In this document: one piece after another, positions 5,920 through 8,663 of the stretch
Layout of the letters: every line of letters starts with the position of its first letter
Numbering within the stretch: the stretch's first letter is position 1
Source of the DNA: Geobacter sp.
GTDB lineage: Bacteria; Desulfobacterota; Desulfuromonadia; Geobacterales; DSM-12255
Reading direction: 5' to 3'
NCBI GenBank assembly: GCA_012026855.1
Contig: VEOV01000236.1
Location: 1 to 8,663 of the forward strand
DNA: 8,663 bases
Program-made: the position numbers and the translations under genes
Notes under the pieces: model-generated
The model's input: only the letters and a program-made list of their open reading frames with translations
Told to the model about the DNA's origin: nothing
Database searches by the model: none

Positions 5920-6830
5920 CCGTAACGGCGGCACTCCCCATGGACGACCTGCTGTCCCGTGGCCGTGCCGTGCTGCTCGGCGGCGCGGTAGGAGATGCCC
6001 TGGGGGCGCCGCTGGAGTTCATGACTGCCGGGGAGATCCAGGTAAAATACGGCCGCCTGGATGAGATGGTCGGCGGCGGCTGGCTGCGGCTGAGGCCCGG
6101 GCAGGTTACCGATGACACCGAGATGACCCTCTGTGTGGCCCGGGGAATCAGAGCGGCAGGGGAGTGGGATCTCAGGACCATTGCCATGGAGTTTGCCGGT
6201 TGGCTCAAATCGAAACCAATTGATGTGGGTGATACCTGCCGCCGCGGCATCCGCAACTTCATGCTCAAGGGGGCGCTGGCAACACCCCTCAACGAGTGGG
6301 ATGCCGGCAATGGCGCCCTGATGCGTATGGGGCCGGTAGCGCTGCTGCCACTGGGGGACGCTCCCCTGCTGCAGCTGTGCAGCCTGGAGCTGGCTCACCT
6401 GACCCACAATAACCCCCTGTCCGATGCCGCCTGTGCCACCTACGGTCGCATGGTGCAGCTGGCCATGCAGGGGGCTTCGAAAAACCGCCTGCGCCGCGAG
6501 GCTGACAGCCTGGTAGCCGCTTTCCCCACCTTCCGCTTCGACCCTTATCCGGGCTTGGCCACCGGCTATGTGGTTGATACCCTGCAGACGGTCTGCCACT
6601 ATTTCTTCCGGAGCCGCTCCTTTGAGGAGTGCGTCGTCACCACGGTCAACCAGGGGGGGGATGCCGATACCACCGGCGCCATTGCCGGCGGTCTGGCCGG
6701 TGCCTATTATGGTCTACAGGAGATCCCCCGCCGCTGGCTGAAAAAGCTGGACAGGCAGGTTGCTTACGAGCTGGGCGAACTGGCCGTAACCCTGCTGCAG
6801 TTATCACCCCGATTCAAAAAAGAATCCTGA
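5916..6830 (+). CDS. draG: ADP-ribosyl-[dinitrogenase reductase] hydrolase
   Basis: DraG removes ADP-ribose from an arginine of NifH (dinitrogenase reductase) and so reactivates nitrogenase after an ammonium or energy shut-off. The 304-aa length is normal. Visible signatures are GGAVGDALGAPLEF (22-35), the metal-binding TDDTEM (65-70), GNGALMRMGP (131-140), THNNP (163-167) and the C-terminal NQGGDADTTGAIAGGLAGAYYG (245-266), whose Asp249, Asp251 and Thr252 complete the two-metal site. The start at 5916 overlaps the previous stop (ATGA); an in-frame ATG at 5940 is possible but loses the overlap. No draT transferase gene is in the window. ADP-ribosylglycohydrolases also act on other targets, but the match to the DraG subgroup and the nearby nifB favour the nitrogenase role. 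Confidence 0.9.
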   Translation: MTVTAALPMDDLLSRGRAVLLGGAVGDALGAPLEFMTAGEIQVKYGRLDEMVGGGWLRLRPGQVTDDTEMTLCVARGIRAAGEWDLRTIAMEFAGWLKSKPIDVGDTCRRGIRNFMLKGALATPLNEWDAGNGALMRMGPVALLPLGDAPLLQLCSLELAHLTHNNPLSDAACATYGRMVQLAMQGASKNRLRREADSLVAAFPTFRFDPYPGLATGYVVDTLQTVCHYFFRSRSFEECVVTTVNQGGDADTTGAIAGGLAGAYYGLQEIPRRWLKKLDRQVAYELGELAVTLLQLSPRFKKES

Positions 6831-6853
6831 GTTCTACACTGCTACTATTCCCT

Positions 6854-6883
6854 TTGACGGCCGGTCAGCCTTGGTGGTATCGT
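6854..6883 (+). promoter_or_regulatory. Possible sigma-70 promoter for the DUF4395 gene
   Basis: TTGACG (6854-6859) and TATCGT (6878-6883) are separated by 18 bp in the short gap between draG and the DUF4395 gene. The -10 box matches at four of six positions. The gene could also be read through from draG, because no terminator is seen between them. Confidence 0.35.
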
Positions 6884-6926
6884 GCGCCGGTCGTTTTAAT
6901 TAATCGAATGCACAAGGGCTATTGTC

Positions 6927-7367
6927 ATGCGCAACAGTTGTCCCATCTCCTTCGAACTGCTGGACGAACAGGTCGTCCGGCTGGTTGCTTTTCAGGTTGT
7001 CTCCTTGACGGCAATTGCCGTCTGGAGCGGTACTCCATGGCTACCCTTCGTGCTGGCCGTCGATTTCGGCTTGCGCAGCCTGGGGAAGGGCGCGCTCAGC
7101 CCGTTGGCGCGGCTTGCTGCCCTGGTGAGCCGTCTGGCCGGGCTGGCGGAAAAGCCGGTTAATGCCGGCCCGAAACGCTTTGCAGCCAAAATCGGCGCCC
7201 TCATGTCCCTGGTCATCACGTTGGCGTTTGCCACTGGCTGGCACGCCACGGCCGCCACCTTCGGCGGCATCCTGATCATCTGCGCCCTGCTGGAGTCTTT
7301 CTTTGGATACTGCGTCGGCTGCCAGTTCTACCACCTCTGGATGCAGCTGCGTTACGCCGTTCAATGA
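6927..7367 (+). CDS. DUF4395 family membrane protein
   Basis: This 146-aa integral membrane protein shows the DUF4395 hallmarks: an N-terminal CPISFELLDEQVVRLVAF (5-22) and the central NAGPKRFAAKIG segment. Near the C-terminus lies the FGYCVGCQFY motif with a CxxC pair. Hydrophobic stretches suggest about four membrane segments: two in the first 45 residues and two after the NAGPKRFA segment. The family's function is unknown. It often occurs beside rhodanese, thioredoxin-like or thiosulfate-related proteins in other bacteria, and the CxxC suggests redox or sulfur chemistry, but no such neighbour is present here. An AAGGG ribosome site lies about 8 nt before the ATG. It is not overlapped with draG (96-bp gap) and is probably a separate unit. 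Confidence 0.85.
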   Translation: MRNSCPISFELLDEQVVRLVAFQVVSLTAIAVWSGTPWLPFVLAVDFGLRSLGKGALSPLARLAALVSRLAGLAEKPVNAGPKRFAAKIGALMSLVITLAFATGWHATAATFGGILIICALLESFFGYCVGCQFYHLWMQLRYAVQ

Positions 7368-7439
7368 GTTGATCAACAGGGCACAGCCGGCCGGTCGCAT
7401 GGTGGCTGCCCCCTCCTGTAACCCCCCGTCCATTCCCCC
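7368..7439. other. C-rich, G-poor stretch after the DUF4395 gene
   Basis: After a 10-bp palindrome GTTGATCAAC (7368-7377), the plus strand becomes strongly C-rich and G-poor from about 7409 to 7440. No intrinsic terminator follows the DUF4395 gene here, so this could be a Rho-loading (rut-like) region. That is a guess from base composition only. Confidence 0.25.
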
Positions 7440-7468
7440 TTGACAGGCGTTCAGCGCCACAGTATTGT
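7440..7468 (+). promoter_or_regulatory. Strong sigma-70-type promoter upstream of the cassette region
   Basis: TTGACA (7440-7445) is a perfect -35 box, with a 17-bp spacer and TATTGT (7463-7468) as the -10. A small inverted repeat CACA-GTAT-TGTG (7458-7469) overlaps the -10 and could be an operator. Transcription would start near 7475 and meet the terminator at 7529-7568. Confidence 0.6.
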
Positions 7469-7474
7469 GAGGGC

Positions 7475-7568
7475 ACTTTTATGTAATGGAGCCAATGATG
7501 GCTTATGCTGGAGGCGAGAGGATAATTGAAAGCCGCACTGCCGGAACGAACCGGTTGTGTGGCTTTTT
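7475..7568 (+). ncRNA. Candidate small RNA or attenuated leader RNA
   Basis: A good promoter on one side and an intrinsic terminator on the other would give a transcript of about 95 nt with no credible reading frame. It contains a short AGCCA-ATGA-TGGCT hairpin (7490-7503), a purine-rich single-stranded stretch with GGA triplets (7510-7512, 7520-7522; another at 7488-7490), then the terminator hairpin. I recognise no known riboswitch. It may be an independent sRNA or a leader that limits transcription into the cassette array. Confidence 0.35.
7529..7568 (+). terminator. Intrinsic terminator ahead of the cassette array
   Basis: AAAGCCGCAC (7529-7538) pairs with GTGTGGCTTT (7557-7566, one G-T pair). 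Inside it CCGG-AACGAA-CCGG (7541-7554) forms the top of the stem, and a five-T run (7564-7568) follows. Confidence 0.8.
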
Positions 7569-7581
7569 GCGTTTTGGGAAA

Positions 7582-7718
7582 GCATATAATATTGGATGCT
7601 TTAACATGACTTGCCAAAACTGGAAAACTGCAAATGCATATAATATTATATGCTTCCAAAGCATCTAATATTATATGCCTGCATCTATTATTATAAACTT
7701 GCATCTAATATTAGAAAC
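7582..7718. repeat. Five AT-rich 18-bp palindromic repeats upstream of the cassettes
   Basis: Copies lie at 7582-7599, 7636-7653, 7661-7678, 7681-7698 and 7701-7718. The second, GCATATAATATTATATGC, is a perfect palindrome; the others are variants close to GCATMTAATATTAKATGC. The last three are tandem with a 20-bp period. Copies 1 and 2 contain perfect TATAAT -10 boxes, and the palindromes would supply -10-like boxes on both strands. The best half-site, ATTAGATGC, differs from the integron core GTTRRRY mainly in its first base. They may bind an integrase or a repressor, or hold promoters for the cassettes; no role is proven. Confidence 0.75.
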
Positions 7719-7724
7719 ATTACT

Positions 7725-7749
7725 CTAACTGCTCAATAATGAGTTAGGT
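7725..7749 (+). other. attI-like or degenerate integron recombination site at the head of the array
   Basis: CTAACT (7725-7730) and AGTTAG (7742-7747) are inverted, and GTTAGGT (7743-7749) is a perfect GTTRRRY core. The two core sites are only 12-13 bp apart, with no long imperfect stem as in attC, which is more like the simple paired sites of attI. The integrase gene that normally lies beside attI is absent from the 375 bp before it. Confidence 0.5.
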
Positions 7750-8175
7750 GAATGTGAAGGAAAATGATTATATGACTTCTGGTGAACTTGCTGAGACCTT
7801 GGATCAAAGTCTCCGAAAACTCAAGCGTACTGGCATTGCGATGGGTGCACTCGGATTGTTTTTCGGAGTTTCTGCCCTAGCAACAGTCTTCGGCAATAGT
7901 AAGGGCTACATTTCACGAACGAATTTTTTCGCCCTTGCCGGATTGATCCTAACTTTAAATTTCTTATTGTTTTTCTGGGGGGTACGCACAGCTCGCAGAA
8001 TACCGTCAGACTGTGGCGCAATATGCCCGAACTGTAAAGCTTCCCTTGTTGACCAGCGAGATAAGGTAACATTGTCAGGCAAGTGTTGTGAATGCAATAC
8101 AGTCATCGTAGAAACACCTAACCACTCGGCGGCAGACGGGCTTCGCTAACGCTTCGCCGCTGCGCCTCGACACCG
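7744..8175 (+). mobile_element. Integron gene cassette 1
   Basis: This is a 432-bp cassette from the G/TT cleavage point of GTTAGGT (7743) to that of the next core (8175). Its first bases, GTTAGGTG, are the exact reverse complement of CACCTAAC (8115-8122) at its own 3' end. This is what an excised cassette circle requires, because the two ends come from one attC. It carries one gene in the usual orientation, whose stop codon lies within attC. GC content is visibly lower than in the genes to its left. Confidence 0.85.
7772..8149 (+). CDS. Cassette-encoded two-helix membrane protein with C-terminal zinc ribbon
   Basis: This 125-aa protein matches no family I recognise. It has a short cytoplasmic-type N-terminus (1-20), two predicted membrane helices (about 21-40 and 52-71), then a soluble tail with CPNC (85-88) and CCEC (105-108). 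These form a CX2C-X16-CX2C pattern typical of a zinc ribbon. The ATG at 7772 is preferred because AAGGA lies 10 nt upstream; in-frame GTG codons at 7748 and 7754 would add 8 or 6 residues but lack a better ribosome site. The stop falls inside attC, so the last codons double as recombination-site DNA, which is common in integron cassettes. Confidence 0.75.
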   Translation: MTSGELAETLDQSLRKLKRTGIAMGALGLFFGVSALATVFGNSKGYISRTNFFALAGLILTLNFLLFFWGVRTARRIPSDCGAICPNCKASLVDQRDKVTLSGKCCECNTVIVETPNHSAADGLR

Positions 8176-8181
8176 TTGGTC
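8116..8181 (+). other. attC recombination site of cassette 1
   Basis: The inverse core ACCTAAC (8116-8122, RYYYAAC) and the core GTTGGTC (8175-8181) flank an imperfect inverted repeat. TCG-GCG-CAG-CGG on the left can pair with CCG-CTG-CGC-CGA on the right, leaving single unpaired bases, around a central GCTTCGCTAACGCTTCG loop. Length about 66 bp. The right core belongs to the next cassette, which explains why it is not complementary to the left core. Confidence 0.82.
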
Positions 8182-8559
8182 GTAAGGAAATTATGAAACT
8201 ACTACGATCAAAATCTGCGGAAGCAATTGGCATAAATCTCAACGCGATTTCTTTCAGGGCATTGTTGAGAGCCTTGCGTACTCTGCCGGAACTAAAGATT
8301 ATAGACTCGAAACAGAATCCGATGAATGACGAGGCTTTTGCAGCTTTTACATTCAAGGGGGTTAGGTTTGAGGTTGACACTCCACTTTCAGACTACTGGA
8401 TTGACAAACCTGAAAATTGCCCTGATGACATTTTTGAAGAAATAGCCCAATGCCTTGAGCAATTCCGAGTGCGTTGGTGGCACAGGATGTTCTAAAGAGA
8501 AAAAAACGACCAACCAGGCAGAAGCAGCGGCCTAGAACCGCCGCTGTTCTCCCTCCCCG
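8176..8559 (+). mobile_element. Integron gene cassette 2
   Basis: This is a 384-bp cassette between the G/TT points at 8175 and 8559. Its opening GTTGGTCGT is the exact reverse complement of ACGACCAAC (8506-8514) at its 3' end, a 9-bp match that differs from the core of cassette 1. One plus-strand gene fills it. Confidence 0.88.
8193..8495 (+). CDS. Cassette-encoded hypothetical protein
   Basis: This 100-aa soluble protein is unrecognised. It starts MKLLRSKSAEAIGINLNAIS with an AAGGA site 4 nt before the ATG. A helical, basic first half (to about 40) is followed by a strand-rich middle (AFAAFTFKGVRFEVDTP, about 48-64). An acidic helix (PDDIFEEIAQCLEQF) and the basic aromatic end RVRWWHRMF close it. 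The compact alpha/beta layout and small size are typical of orphan cassette proteins. No signal peptide, membrane helix or catalytic motif is seen. The gene ends 12 bp before the inverse core of its attC. Confidence 0.75.
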   Translation: MKLLRSKSAEAIGINLNAISFRALLRALRTLPELKIIDSKQNPMNDEAFAAFTFKGVRFEVDTPLSDYWIDKPENCPDDIFEEIAQCLEQFRVRWWHRMF

Positions 8560-8565
8560 TTAGGT
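8508..8565 (+). other. attC recombination site of cassette 2
   Basis: Inverse core GACCAAC (8508-8514) and core GTTAGGT (8559-8565) flank a stem. CAGCGGC (8525-8531) pairs with GCCGCTG (8540-8546) around CTAGAACC; then G8524 is left unpaired and AGAA (8520-8523) pairs with TTCT (8547-8550). A single extrahelical base in this position is a hallmark of attC sites recognised as folded single strands. Confidence 0.88.
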
Positions 8566-8663
8566 GAAGAAATGAGTACGATGAAAACAACGATCCTGAT
8601 CGCAGTGACAGTAGCAGTTTTCGCTCAAGTGGCAAATGCGAAAGCTGACTCATATACACATCT
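8560..8663 (+). mobile_element. Start of integron gene cassette 3 (cut by the window end)
   Basis: The cassette begins at the G/TT point of GTTAGGT at 8559. Its opening GTTAGGTGAA repeats that of cassette 1 for ten bases before diverging. The 3' end and attC lie outside the window. Confidence 0.75.
8572..8663 (+). CDS. Cassette-encoded secreted protein (partial)
   Basis: Thirty codons are visible, beginning MSTMKTTILIAVTVAVFAQ and continuing VANAKADSYTHL. A basic start, a hydrophobic core and an ANA/KA junction form a classical Sec signal peptide with likely cleavage after residue 23. AGGTG (8562-8566), which is part of the cassette core, lies 5 nt before the first ATG; a second in-frame ATG at 8581 is also possible. 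The mature protein is off the right edge, so function cannot be judged. Confidence 0.7.
   Translation, partial: MSTMKTTILIAVTVAVFAQVANAKADSYTH

Noticed and set aside
5742..6599. Minus-strand open frame of 285 codons opposite the 98-aa gene and draG
   Set aside because: It is low-complexity, Gln- and His-rich shadow translation; DraG motifs lie on the plus strand.
7486..7668. 60-codon plus-strand frame across the terminator and palindromes
   Set aside because: It runs through an intrinsic terminator and two repeat units, has no ribosome site, and its composition simply reflects the repeats.
7582..7718. CRISPR array or replication iterons
   Set aside because: The spacers in the tandem part are only 2 bp and the units are palindromic and degenerate, so this is not CRISPR. 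No replication initiator gene or other origin feature is nearby.

Overview
The window looks like chromosome from a Geobacter-type bacterium (Desulfuromonadota, Geobacterales). The evidence is a ferredoxin-fused EtfA/EtfB pair leading into a membrane Fe-S oxidoreductase, GC-rich core genes, stand-alone nifB and draG genes, and sigma-54 promoters on nitrogen genes. The genus is an inference from gene content; no 16S or other marker is present.

Layout. (1) Positions 1-2220, minus strand: a cut-off membrane protein gene, etfA and etfB, tightly packed, with a CRP/FNR-type palindrome upstream of etfB. (2) 2221-2669: a 449-bp divergent intergenic region with several palindromes and a sigma-54 (RpoN) promoter for gdhA. 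(3) 2670-4016, plus strand: NADP-type glutamate dehydrogenase gdhA, ending in a strong intrinsic terminator. (4) 4199-5062, minus strand: a short, stand-alone nifB (nitrogenase FeMo-cofactor radical SAM enzyme), convergent with gdhA. Its leader carries an RpoN promoter followed by a complete intrinsic terminator, so nifB is probably controlled by antitermination. (5) 5384-6830, plus strand: three genes coupled by ATGA overlaps. They encode an 80-aa protein with a predicted HTH and a Cys-rich tail, an unrecognised 98-aa protein, and DraG, the hydrolase that reactivates ADP-ribosylated nitrogenase reductase. (6) 6927-7367: a DUF4395 membrane protein. (7) 7368-7742: no credible gene. It holds a good sigma-70 promoter, an intrinsic terminator 60-100 bp beyond it (possible small RNA or attenuated leader), and a run of AT-rich 18-bp palindromes. 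(8) 7743 to the end: an integron gene-cassette array. Two complete cassettes and the start of a third are delimited by GTT core sites, and each of the two complete cassettes starts with a core site that is the exact reverse complement of the inverse core at its own 3' end. No integron integrase gene lies in the window.

How the parts work together. Regions 3-5 form a nitrogen module: ammonium assimilation (gdhA), cofactor synthesis for nitrogenase (nifB) and post-translational reactivation of nitrogenase (draG). RpoN promoters are visible on gdhA and nifB. The Etf genes belong to electron transfer from acyl-CoA or similar oxidations towards the quinone pool. The integron segment is accessory DNA of lower GC that abuts the core region. 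The least-described elements are the nifB attenuator leader, the two small proteins translated with DraG, the palindrome block at the head of the cassette array, and the cassette proteins.
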